DNA of 8,545 nt, taken from the NCBI GenBank assembly GCA_028694715.1, contig JAQVKJ010000037.1, positions 1-8,545 of the forward strand, in the 5' to 3' direction. The translations under genes and the position numbers were made by a program. Of the stretch, positions 1 through 7,247 are shown in pieces. Below the pieces are notes generated by a model. That model made no database searches and had not been told where the DNA came from. It saw only the letters and a list, made by a program, of their open reading frames with translations. Numbering within the stretch: the first letter of the stretch is position 1; every line of letters starts with the position of its first letter. Origin of the DNA: Weeksellaceae bacterium (GTDB lineage Bacteria; Bacteroidota; Bacteroidia; Flavobacteriales; Weeksellaceae).

Positions 1-1793
1 TCCTGAACTTCAACCATTCTTTTGAACTTCTTATTTCGAGTCATCAGTTCTTCAAAACCTGCCACGTCAATGATTTTTCCTCTGTCCATCAGTATTACGC
101 GATCAACATTTCGTACAGTCGAAAGCCTGTGGGCCACTATCAACAAAGTATATTTCCCCTGCAACGCATCTATACTTTGCTGAATTTCCTTTTCTGTCTC
201 TGAATCCAGTGCCGAAGTTGCCTCGTCCAGAATCAACAAATCGATGTCTTTGAATAATTCTCTTGCAATCGACACCCTTTGTTTCTGACCGCCACTCAGA
301 TTGATTCCGTTGTTGCCCAAAAGGGTTTCCTCCTTGTCGGGCAGCTCGTCAATAAAACTTTTGAGTGCGGACTGCCGAATGGCTTCTTCAAATTTTGCCA
401 GATTCTCATCGGTTTTCTCAGCCCAAAACGAGACATTGTTGTATATGGTGTCGTTGAAAATGACCGCATCTTGGCTCACATAACCGATTCTGTCCTGATA
501 AGTTTTTTTAATTAAATCGTCGATGTTTATGTCGTCAATATCTATCCTGCCATTGTTGGCCGGCAACAATCCTGCAATCAGGTTGATGATGGTCGTTTTT
601 CCGCTGCCACTTTCGCCCACAAAGGCAATGCTTTCGTTTTTGTTGATTTCAAGATGGATGTCATTGAGTATCTTAATTTGTCCATAATTAAAACTCACAT
701 TTTCCAATGTGATTTTATGTTTGAAGTTTTTCATTGAAACCGAACCTGCTGATTCCCTACCGGACTTAAGAATTTCCTGAAAATCCTTGACATTTGCCAG
801 AGAGCCCGAAACTTGCAAAAAGGTGTTCCAGCTTTGTTGGAAAACGACCAAAGATCCCAAACCTCGGTAAAAAAACAGCAAACTGATTAACATGGTGGCC
901 AGATTTCCTTTCAGAAACTGAATTTGTATGAAAATAATCAGCACGATGATGCCCACCATCAATGGTTCTCTTGCAGCACCACTGATGCTACTCAGCACTC
1001 CCATTCTTTTCCTGGAATCTTCGATTTTATAAATTGTGTCCTTCAGCCTTTCAGCGTATTCAGGTTCTTTGCCGGTGGCTTTCAGGTATTTGAAATGATT
1101 GACATATTGAATGATTTGTCCTTGAAAAATGTTGTTGAAATTGGTCAGTTTGTAGGAAGCTACCGTGGTTTTTTTGTAAATGATTCTGTACAATAAATTG
1201 ACCATCACCCCACCGACACAAACCAACAATGCAAATTTTGCATCCAGAAAAAATGCAAAACCAATATAGACCAGCAACATGACAATTTGTTCGAAAGCTC
1301 CAAAATAGGCATTGAATGCAGTAGAGAGGCTGTTGACTTCTCCGCTCAAAGTGTTTTGGATCCTCCCCGCATCGGTCTGTGTATATTTCTTGAAACTCAT
1401 CCTGCCCAAACCGCTCAGTAGTTCCAACCTCAGTTTACGGATAAATGACTGTTGCAAAATGATTCGATAGACATAACTCAGATAAAATGCAATTCCCTTG
1501 AAAATGAAAAATACAATCATCAGAATCAGCACCGAACCCAACGAAAGTGGAATGCCGAGATTCTCTATGCCGTCGGTCAGATATTTTAAGTTCCCGGAAT
1601 TCCCGATGCCCAGCGCTTCGCTATCGCCCGCCACCACTTGTAACAACGGAAAAAACATGGACAAGCCCAATCCGTCCATCAGACTGACCATGACACTCAG
1701 CACAAAAGCCAAAATGATTCTGTTTCCGAGGTAATGATAGAAGAATGCAAGATTGCTGAAGTATTTTTTTATGAGTTGTTTGAGTTTCTTCAT
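1..1793 (-). CDS. ABC exporter, fused permease and ATPase (MsbA/lipid-exporter-like), 3' end cut by window
   Basis: This is a half-transporter of the type I exporter fold: an N-terminal membrane domain followed by one ATPase domain, expected to work as an inner-membrane dimer. I translated 597 codons without a stop. Hydrophobic stretches lie near residues 25-52, 85-108, 171-186, 190-205, 279-293 and 299-318, which suits six membrane helices. The ATPase part shows Walker A GESGSGKT (393-400), the Q-loop glutamine (441), signature LSGGQ (499-503), Walker B LLILDE (519-524) followed by the D-loop SALD, and the H-loop histidine (555). The reading frame leaves the window at MVEVQ, where such proteins normally end, so only a few residues are probably missing. 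The chosen ATG lies 30 bp after the recN stop, so the two are probably co-transcribed. The substrate cannot be told from sequence. Lipid, lipopolysaccharide precursor, peptide or drug export are all possible. Confidence 0.93.
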   Translation of the reverse strand, partial: MKKLKQLIKKYFSNLAFFYHYLGNRIILAFVLSVMVSLMDGLGLSMFFPLLQVVAGDSEALGIGNSGNLKYLTDGIENLGIPLSLGSVLILMIVFFIFKGIAFYLSYVYRIILQQSFIRKLRLELLSGLGRMSFKKYTQTDAGRIQNTLSGEVNSLSTAFNAYFGAFEQIVMLLVYIGFAFFLDAKFALLVCVGGVMVNLLYRIIYKKTTVASYKLTNFNNIFQGQIIQYVNHFKYLKATGKEPEYAERLKDTIYKIEDSRKRMGVLSSISGAAREPLMVGIIVLIIFIQIQFLKGNLATMLISLLFFYRGLGSLVVFQQSWNTFLQVSGSLANVKDFQEILKSGRESAGSVSMKNFKHKITLENVSFNYGQIKILNDIHLEINKNESIAFVGESGSGKTTIINLIAGLLPANNGRIDIDDINIDDLIKKTYQDRIGYVSQDAVIFNDTIYNNVSFWAEKTDENLAKFEEAIRQSALKSFIDELPDKEETLLGNNGINLSGGQKQRVSIARELFKDIDLLILDEATSALDSETEKEIQQSIDALQGKYTLLIVAHRLSTVRNVDRVILMDRGKIIDVAGFEELMTRNKKFKRMVEVQ

Positions 1794-1823
1794 CGGATGG
1801 TATGGACTTGCAAATTTGAGAAA

Positions 1824-3478
1824 TTAATTTTCAATCAGCAACTCTGCCTGTTCGATGGCGGAATCGGTGATGTTGGCACCGCTGATCAGTGCCGCGATTT
1901 CCAAAATCCTTTGTTGGCTGTCGAGCAGTTTGACACGGGTCAATGTTTTTCCGTCTTCGGTTTGTTTTTCGACTTTGAAATGCACATCTGCCTTGGCTGC
2001 CACCTGAGGAAGATGGGTGATGGTAATCAGTTGAAGTTCGCCTGACATTTCTTTCATCAGTTTTCCGACTTCATCTGCAATCTTCCCAGAAACGCCGGTA
2101 TCGATTTCGTCCAGAATCAAGGTCGGAAGTTCGAGTTTTCCGGCGAGTAATTTTTTGACCGCCAGCATCAGTCTTGATCTTTCACCGCCAGAAACCGATT
2201 TTTCGATTTCTTTCAAAGCTGCTCCTTTGTTGGCGCTGAACAGAAATTCAATTTCGTCTTTTCCATTGGGGCCGAAATCCGGTTTTGGTACTAATTTTAA
2301 TTCAATGGCCGAATTTCCCATGCCCAATCTGTACACTGAATCCAGTATTTCTTTTTCAATTGCGGGAATGACAGATTTTCTGTTTTTTGAAATTGTTTTT
2401 GAAGTTTCATTGAGTTGTTTTTCCAAGGCCGAAATTTCGGTTTTCAGTGTTTCAATTTCTTTTTCGGTTTGTGCCGTGTGGGATTGCTCGTTTTCTAAAT
2501 TTTGTTTTATTTCATTGAGTTCTTTCACTGTTTGCACATTGTGTTTGACCAAAAGTCGGTTGATCAGGTCGAGTCGCTCACTGAGTTGTGCCAATTTTTC
2601 GGGGTCGGCTTCTAATTGTTGTAGTTTTGAGCTGATTTCGTTGGCCAAGTCATTCAGTTCGATTTGTACGGATTCGGTTCTTTGGTGGAATTCTTCAAAA
2701 TCTTTCCCCAAGTTACTGATTTTATGGAGCTGGACCGTCAATTGCCTCAGTTGCGAAATGATGCCCAATTCGTTCTCGTTGAGTCTGGTTTCTGTTTCTC
2801 CCAATATTTGGACGATTTCTTCAATGTTCTGTAGTTGGTTCAGAGATTTTTCTAAATTATTTAATTCATCTTCTTTTAAATCTGCAGCATTGAGTTCGTC
2901 CAATAAAAATTGGTTGTAATCGGCTTCTTTGTTGAGCTGAGCAAGTTTGTTGATGGCCTCAGAAAGCAATGAGCTTTTTTGGTTTCGTTGTTGAAGCAGA
3001 TTCTTGTATAGGTTTAATTCACCCAATTGTCCGGCATAAGCATCCAATATTCGCAACTGGTATTCATGGTTGAACAGGTTTTGAGTATTGAATTGCGAAT
3101 GAATGTCAATCAGGTTTTTGCTCAAATTTTGGAGTGTGATGAGATTGACCGGTGTATCATTGATAAATGCTCTTGATTTACCGCCAGGAAGGAGTTCGCG
3201 TCTGAGAATGGTTTCATCATCGTAATCCAAATCATTTTCTTCAAAGAATGGTTTCAGCTTGAGTCCGGAAATGTCAAACACAGCTTCTACCACACATTTT
3301 ATTTTCGGATGGTTGAGTTGTTTCAAATCGGCTCTTTCGCCCATGATGAGTCTCAATGCGCCCAATAATATTGATTTTCCGGCGCCTGTCTCACCTGTGA
3401 TGATGGTCAGTCCTTCACCGAACGACAGATTGAGTTCGTTGATGATTGCAAAATTTGAAACCGAAAGTCGGATATCAT
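1824..3478 (-). CDS. recN: DNA repair protein RecN, with an apparent frameshift at its start
   Basis: RecN is an SMC-like ATPase of double-strand-break repair. From the presumed start the product would be about 551 residues, the usual family length. It has Walker A GETGAGKS (about 29-36), a long glutamine/glutamate-rich coiled-coil middle, the signature SGGERSR (about 430-436), Walker B LILDEIDTG (D457, E458) and a C-terminal THLPQVAAKAD motif. The 5' end is odd. In the RecN frame the codons run from a TAA at 3488-3486 to beyond Walker A with no ATG, GTG or TTG. The first standard start is a TTG at 3365, which would remove the ATP-binding loop. An ATG at 3478-3476 lies exactly where the family starts, but one base out of frame. 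One extra G on the plus strand at 3470/3471 would give MISRLSVSNFAII, a normal RecN N-terminus. A sequencing error, a real mutation or a non-AUG start are the options. Confidence 0.92.
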
Positions 3479-3486
3479 AATTGGTT

Positions 3487-3762
3487 TAAAGATTTAACGC
3501 AAAATTCGTTAATTCATTCGGATTTTCCATCATTCAAATCGACAGACTGAATCAATAAAATTTTTAATCAAGTTTTGGGGTGGATTTTGTTTCAAGTTTC
3601 AAGTACAATTGGCGAGAGTTAGAAAAATTGATTTTTCATAATTTTAGATTCATAGTGTTAATTTAACCATTAGATAATCAGAATAATTAACTTAAAATGA
3701 GTTTATTATCAAATAATTTAACCAAAAAAGAAAGCATTCTGCCGTAGCTTATTTGGCGATAA
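3487..3762. other. AT-rich intergenic gap between porD and recN
   Basis: This gap of about 275 bp is strongly AT-rich and holds no supportable gene. It contains the upstream region of recN and the downstream region of porD. I see a 7-bp tandem duplication of gtttcaa at 3589-3602 and a short inverted repeat next to recN. I see no clear rho-independent terminator after porD: a poor AAGC/GCTT pairing precedes a run of six T on the minus strand. No TAnnTTTG promoter element with a well-spaced TTG is evident for recN; the best partial match (TCGATTTG on the minus strand, near 3540) lacks a well-placed -33 element. Whether recN has its own promoter is therefore open. Confidence 0.6.
3494..3512. repeat. 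Short inverted repeat upstream of recN
   Basis: TTAACG (3494-3499) and CGTTAA (3507-3512) form perfect 6-bp arms around a 7-nt centre. The site sits 16-34 bp upstream of the presumed recN ATG, a sensible place for an operator or for a hairpin in the leader. The region is AT-rich and the arms are short, so chance is a real possibility. Confidence 0.3.
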
Positions 3763-4668
3763 TTACTTTTTCAGATTGTTCCAAATCGAGCTGTTGGTAG
3801 GCGAGAGTGCGCTGAGTGTTTCTTTGACTGCAGTAATATCTACCGAGGACATCATTCCACCGTTGAATATTTTTCCGATTTCGTCTTTTTTGGCCATAAA
3901 GAAAATGTCTAAGGGATAGAAGAGTGCGTAATTTCCTCTTTCGTAGAAACTTAATGTTTTGAGTGCATTCCCAATGTTATTTTTGGCTCTGGTTTCATTG
4001 TCAGACATGGTGTCTAAACCCATTCTGTGGTATTGATAATAAACATTTCTCAGCGTTCTGTTTTCATTTTTCAGCACATTGTTGATCAATGAAGCCCTAG
4101 CTTTGTTGCCGTCGATTTCGTTCCAGCCGCCGTATCTTGAGCTGCTCGCATTCATGGCGATTTGTTGTGCGGTTTTGAAGTATGGGGTTCCTCCTTCTAA
4201 TTTGAATGTGTCCGCATCCATACCGAGTACATAATACACATAAAAGGCAATGACATCTGTGAGATTTTTGTTGCTGAATTTTCTGGGATTAAAAATCAGT
4301 TCTTCGTTTTCGGTATAGCTAAAATCAAACTGATTGTCCACAAAATTAAGCACAGGTGTAAAATAGGATGAATTGAAAACCGGCCTTCTCGATTGAATCT
4401 GAAGTCTTGCCTTGAAGTCGTTTCCACTTCTTGAAGTGATAATTATTAAAAAGGTGGATTCTATTTTTTCGTAGGGTTTGTAACGGTTATCGGTCCATTT
4501 TGTGGTATTGATAAAATCGCTCAGCGATCTTTGCAGGGTTTGATAAACCTGATTGTTTGAGCCTTGGACTTGTGAATAATCCACGGTCACTGTAGTCATA
4601 AATTCCTGCGCATTTGCTGTGGCAGAAATCAGTAAACAAATCAGTAGGCTTTTCAATTTATTTATCAT
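3763..4668 (-). CDS. porD: DUF4835 family protein, type IX secretion system-associated PorD
   Basis: This 301-residue exported protein belongs to the DUF4835 family of Bacteroidota, which current annotation names PorD and links to the type IX secretion system. The exact biochemical role is not clear to me. A signal peptide is evident: positively charged start MINKLK, hydrophobic core to about residue 18, and an ANA|QEF cleavage site after residue 20. There is no lipobox, so it should be a soluble periplasmic or outer-membrane-associated protein. Family-like features are the VTVDYSQVQGSN segment just after the signal peptide, the central FYVYYVLGMDADTF stretch, the YGGWNEIDG segment and the SPTNSSIWNNLKK tail. 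The start codon overlaps the coaBC stop in an ATGA (4668-4665), which points to translational coupling. Family assignment rests on recalled sequence features; the secretion role follows from the family name, not from anything in this window. Confidence 0.85.
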   Translation of the reverse strand: MINKLKSLLICLLISATANAQEFMTTVTVDYSQVQGSNNQVYQTLQRSLSDFINTTKWTDNRYKPYEKIESTFLIIITSRSGNDFKARLQIQSRRPVFNSSYFTPVLNFVDNQFDFSYTENEELIFNPRKFSNKNLTDVIAFYVYYVLGMDADTFKLEGGTPYFKTAQQIAMNASSSRYGGWNEIDGNKARASLINNVLKNENRTLRNVYYQYHRMGLDTMSDNETRAKNNIGNALKTLSFYERGNYALFYPLDIFFMAKKDEIGKIFNGGMMSSVDITAVKETLSALSPTNSSIWNNLKK

Positions 4669-5867
4669 AACATCAATTTTTCAACGATAAAGTTAAGGAT
4701 ATCTTTTGCAACTTCGCTTTTATTTTTTGCTTCGTGGCTGATCAACTGCTGGTCTTTGGTGATAAAGCTGACTTTGTTGGTGTCTTTTCTGAAGCCGGCT
4801 TCTTTGTCCTGCATTGAATTCAACACAATCATGTCCAGATTTTTATTCTTCAATTTTGCTTTTGCATTTTCAATTTCATCATTGGTTTCTAATGCAAATC
4901 CGATTAGCAATTGATTTTTCTTTTTTTCGCCCAGTCCTTTGAGGATGTCCGGATTTTTCACCAATTGAATCACCATTTCATCCTCCTTTTTTTTGATTTT
5001 TTGTTCTGCAATGTTTGCCGGTCTGTAATCTGCAACGGCGGCTGACATGATAACGATGTCCGCTTCTGTATATTGACTTTCCATTGCATTCTTCATTTCC
5101 AGTGCTGAGATCACATCTGTTCTCCGGATGGCAAATCCTTCGGTTGAAATCGCTGAGGGGCCACATACCAGACTAACTTCGGCACCCATATCTGCTGCTG
5201 CTTTGGCTATTTCGATTCCCATTTTGCCTGAAGAAAAATTGCCCACAAACCTGACCGGGTCAATCAATTCATAAGTAGGCCCGGCAGACACCAATACTTT
5301 CTTTCCATTGAGCGGTGCTTTTGATTGAATTTTGTCTTCCACAAAGCTTACAATATTTTCAGGTTCGGCCATTCTGCCTTCACCGCTGAGTCCGCTGGCG
5401 AGTTCACCACTTTCTGCAGGAATGATTAGGTTGCCGAAAGTTTTTAGTCTTTCTATATTTTGAGAAGTGCTCGGATGACGGTACATGTCCAAGTCCATGG
5501 CTGGTGCGACAAATACCGGACATTTTGCCGAGAGATAGACCGCCAGCACCAGATTGTCAGACGCACCATCAGCCATTTTTGATAGGGTATTGGCGGTGGC
5601 AGGTGCTATAATCATCAAATCAGCCCACAGTCCGAGTTCGACATGGTTGTTCCAACTGCCATCGCTGTTGCTGAATTCATATTCGACCTGGTTTTTTGAA
5701 AGGGTGGACAAGGTGAGAGGTGTCACAAAATCAAGGGCTTCTGGGCTAAGAATCACCCTGACTTCAGCACCTTTTTTGACCAGCAGACGAACCAGAAAAG
5801 CAGCTTTGTATGCAGCAATGCCTGCTGTAACAGCCAGCACAATTCTTTTCCGGTTCAGTATAGACAT
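4665..5867 (-). CDS. coaBC: Bifunctional phosphopantothenoylcysteine decarboxylase/phosphopantothenate-cysteine ligase
   Basis: CoaBC carries out two consecutive steps of coenzyme A synthesis in the cytoplasm. The C-terminal CoaB half ligates cysteine to 4'-phosphopantothenate, and the N-terminal flavin-dependent CoaC half decarboxylates the product to 4'-phosphopantetheine. The 400-residue length is normal. The CoaC half shows TAGIAAYK (14-21), the catalytic histidine in NHVELG (His75), APATANT (87-93), PAMD (121-124) and the flap ASGLSGEGRM (156-165). The position of the E. coli flap cysteine is Ser157 here. The CoaB half, from about residue 186, has SAGPTYELIDPVRF, NFSSGKMG, SAAVADYRP, the lysine-rich KIKKKED, LVKNPDIL and GFALET. 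The gene starts 6 bp after the rpoZ stop and ends overlapping porD, so it sits inside an operon. Confidence 0.97.
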   Translation of the reverse strand: MSILNRKRIVLAVTAGIAAYKAAFLVRLLVKKGAEVRVILSPEALDFVTPLTLSTLSKNQVEYEFSNSDGSWNNHVELGLWADLMIIAPATANTLSKMADGASDNLVLAVYLSAKCPVFVAPAMDLDMYRHPSTSQNIERLKTFGNLIIPAESGELASGLSGEGRMAEPENIVSFVEDKIQSKAPLNGKKVLVSAGPTYELIDPVRFVGNFSSGKMGIEIAKAAADMGAEVSLVCGPSAISTEGFAIRRTDVISALEMKNAMESQYTEADIVIMSAAVADYRPANIAEQKIKKKEDEMVIQLVKNPDILKGLGEKKKNQLLIGFALETNDEIENAKAKLKNKNLDMIVLNSMQDKEAGFRKDTNKVSFITKDQQLISHEAKNKSEVAKDILNFIVEKLML

Positions 5868-5873
5868 TTGTGA

Positions 5874-6206
5874 TTACTTTTCTTCTTCTTCGGTTGTTGG
5901 ATATCTAAAGTAGATATTGTCGTCCAACCATTCTTTGATTGCAATAGAGGTGGATTTTGGGAGGCTTTCGTAGAATTTTGAAACTTCGATTTGCTCTCTG
6001 TTTTCAAAAATTTCTTCCAACGAATCTGTGTGTGAAGCGAACTCATCGAGTTTTTGAAGGAGTTCGGTTTTCATTTCCTGATTGATTTGCTCGGCTCTTT
6101 TGGCCATGATGACAATCGATTCGTAAAGGTTCCCTGTTTTGGCTTCTATAGCATCTCTGTTGTAGGTACGGGTAGTGGTTTGTGCGTCTGTTTCTTTGAA
6201 GTTCAT
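5874..6206 (-). CDS. rpoZ: DNA-directed RNA polymerase subunit omega (Bacteroidota type)
   Basis: Omega is the small subunit that helps the beta' subunit fold and join RNA polymerase. This 110-residue protein has the family core TGNLYESIVIMAKRAEQIN (residues 24-42), matching the conserved tyrosine-glutamate and lysine-arginine-alanine positions of the omega/Rpb6 fold. It continues with helix-forming sequence and an acidic TTEEEEK tail. It is longer and more divergent than the proteobacterial form, as expected in this phylum. The position between bamD and coaBC supports the call: rpoZ also lies near CoA genes in several other phyla, and this exact arrangement is familiar in Bacteroidota. The gaps are 30 bp to bamD and 6 bp to coaBC. 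Confidence 0.9.
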   Translation of the reverse strand: MNFKETDAQTTTRTYNRDAIEAKTGNLYESIVIMAKRAEQINQEMKTELLQKLDEFASHTDSLEEIFENREQIEVSKFYESLPKSTSIAIKEWLDDNIYFRYPTTEEEEK

Positions 6207-6236
6207 ATCTGGGTTTTAATTGTGATTCAAAATGGA

Positions 6237-7088
6237 TTAATCTTTTGTTTGTGCAGTGATTTTGCTTTGTTCAATTTTGGCTTCTGTGGCCTTGTATTTG
6301 TCCCAATCTTGCTGAAGCTTTGTCATTATTTTTCCGGCTTCTTCTGTGAATTCAGAATCGGGATAAGCTTTTGTAAACAAGCGATGTTGTGTCATTGCGT
6401 TTTGTAGTCTTAAATTTTTGTCTTCAAAACGGCTGTAATTTACGGCCAGTTCGTATTTTGAACGCAGGGAATACATCATGGCTTCTTCTCTGAGTTGAGT
6501 GTCGGGATAGTCTTCCAACACATTGTCAAAAGCAATTCCCGCTGCTTTGTATTTCATGGTTTTATAGTAAATCTTTGCAATTTCAAAAGCCTTTCTTTCG
6601 AGCTTTTGTCGCAATTCATTGATGTAACCGTTGGCTTCCTCTACCTTGGATGATTCGGGATAATTGTTGATGAAAAGCTGTAGTTCATCAATGGCATTGT
6701 AGGTGCTTTTTTGGTCGCGGTTGTAAACAGGAGAATCCAGATAAAAGGCATAAGCCGATCTGAATGCAGCTTCCTCTGCCCGAGAGTCGGCCGGATGGGT
6801 CAGATAAAAAGTTTTGAACTGATGACCGGCCAGTCGGTAACTTCTGTCCTTGTAGTTTGCATCGGCCAATTTGTAGGCGATGTCGGTTCCTTCCTCGGTA
6901 CCCGAAAATGCAGAAGAGATTTTTGAATACAATTCAATGGCGTTTACCCATTTGCCTTCGTCGTAAAATTCATTCGCAATTTGAAGAATGTAATCCTTGT
7001 CGGAACTTTTCATTGCACTCTCCATTCGTTTGTTGCAAGAGGCAAGAACCACCAACAAAAACATTAATATACCTGCTTTTTTAAACAT
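6237..7088 (-). CDS. bamD: Outer membrane protein assembly factor BamD (TPR lipoprotein)
   Basis: BamD is the TPR lipoprotein of the BAM complex, which inserts beta-barrel proteins into the outer membrane from its periplasmic face. The 283-residue product begins with a lipoprotein signal: MFKK, a hydrophobic core, and the lipobox LASC with the lipidated cysteine at residue 18. The rest is almost all helical repeat. YPES, YPDT and YPDS turns are each followed by an EEA-type helix, as in the YfiO/BamD family, and the segment YNRDQKSTYNAIDELQLFI matches the family's conserved DQ and threonine region. A charged, glutamine-rich tail follows the last repeat. It is somewhat longer than E. coli BamD. 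It is the first gene of a tight cluster and has its own candidate promoter. Another TPR lipoprotein is possible, but length, lipobox and neighbours favour BamD. Confidence 0.9.
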   Translation of the reverse strand: MFKKAGILMFLLVVLASCNKRMESAMKSSDKDYILQIANEFYDEGKWVNAIELYSKISSAFSGTEEGTDIAYKLADANYKDRSYRLAGHQFKTFYLTHPADSRAEEAAFRSAYAFYLDSPVYNRDQKSTYNAIDELQLFINNYPESSKVEEANGYINELRQKLERKAFEIAKIYYKTMKYKAAGIAFDNVLEDYPDTQLREEAMMYSLRSKYELAVNYSRFEDKNLRLQNAMTQHRLFTKAYPDSEFTEEAGKIMTKLQQDWDKYKATEAKIEQSKITAQTKD

Positions 7089-7114
7089 TCTGCAAATTTA
7101 AGAAAAAAACCTCA

Positions 7115-7141
7115 CAAACATAAATCAATTCTTTCAATCAA
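7115..7141 (-). promoter_or_regulatory. Candidate promoter of the bamD-rpoZ-coaBC-porD cluster
   Basis: On the minus strand TATGTTTG (7122-7115) matches the Bacteroidota -7 consensus TAnnTTTG at every fixed position. A TTG (7141-7139) lies 16 nt upstream, slightly closer than the usual -33 spacing of about 19. Transcription would begin roughly 20-25 nt before the bamD ATG. The spacing and the AT-rich context keep this tentative. Confidence 0.55.
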
Positions 7142-7143
7142 TT
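7123..7143. repeat. 8-bp direct repeat over the bamD promoter
   Basis: AATCAATT occurs at 7123-7130 and again at 7136-7143, separated by ctttc, giving a 13-bp period. The copies cover the spacer and the -33 part of the candidate promoter. This could be a tandem regulator-binding site, or chance in AT-rich DNA. Confidence 0.35.
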
Positions 7144-7185
7144 TGTTAAGGTTTTTACAAAAATTTAAGGTGAATGTTTATCGAG

Positions 7186-7216
7186 TATTGACGGCTTGTG
7201 AAAGACTTTGTCAATA
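7186..7216. repeat. Inverted repeat in the dapA-bamD gap
   Basis: TATTGAC (7186-7192) and GTCAATA (7210-7216) are perfect 7-bp arms around a 17-nt centre. It lies 32-62 bp beyond the dapA stop, so it may stabilise the 3' end of the dapA transcript. The large loop and the absence of a T run argue against a standard rho-independent terminator. Confidence 0.3.
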
Positions 7217-7247
7217 AATTTCAGACTGATATACAATTCGTTGCGCT

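Noticed and set aside
1..1793. ABC exporter as a truncated pseudogene
   Set aside because: The frame is intact with all ATPase motifs. It simply runs off the window a few codons before the usual end.
2155..2919. A 254-codon plus-strand open frame opposite recN
   Set aside because: It is a serine- and phenylalanine-rich antisense shadow of the coiled-coil region of recN and has no recognisable domain.
3486..3530. A 14-codon minus-strand reading frame, MENPNELTNFALNL, ending at the TAA just before recN
   Set aside because: It is in the RecN frame and could look like a leader peptide or an extension, but it ends at a stop, has no regulatory codon pattern, and such short frames are common in AT-rich gaps.
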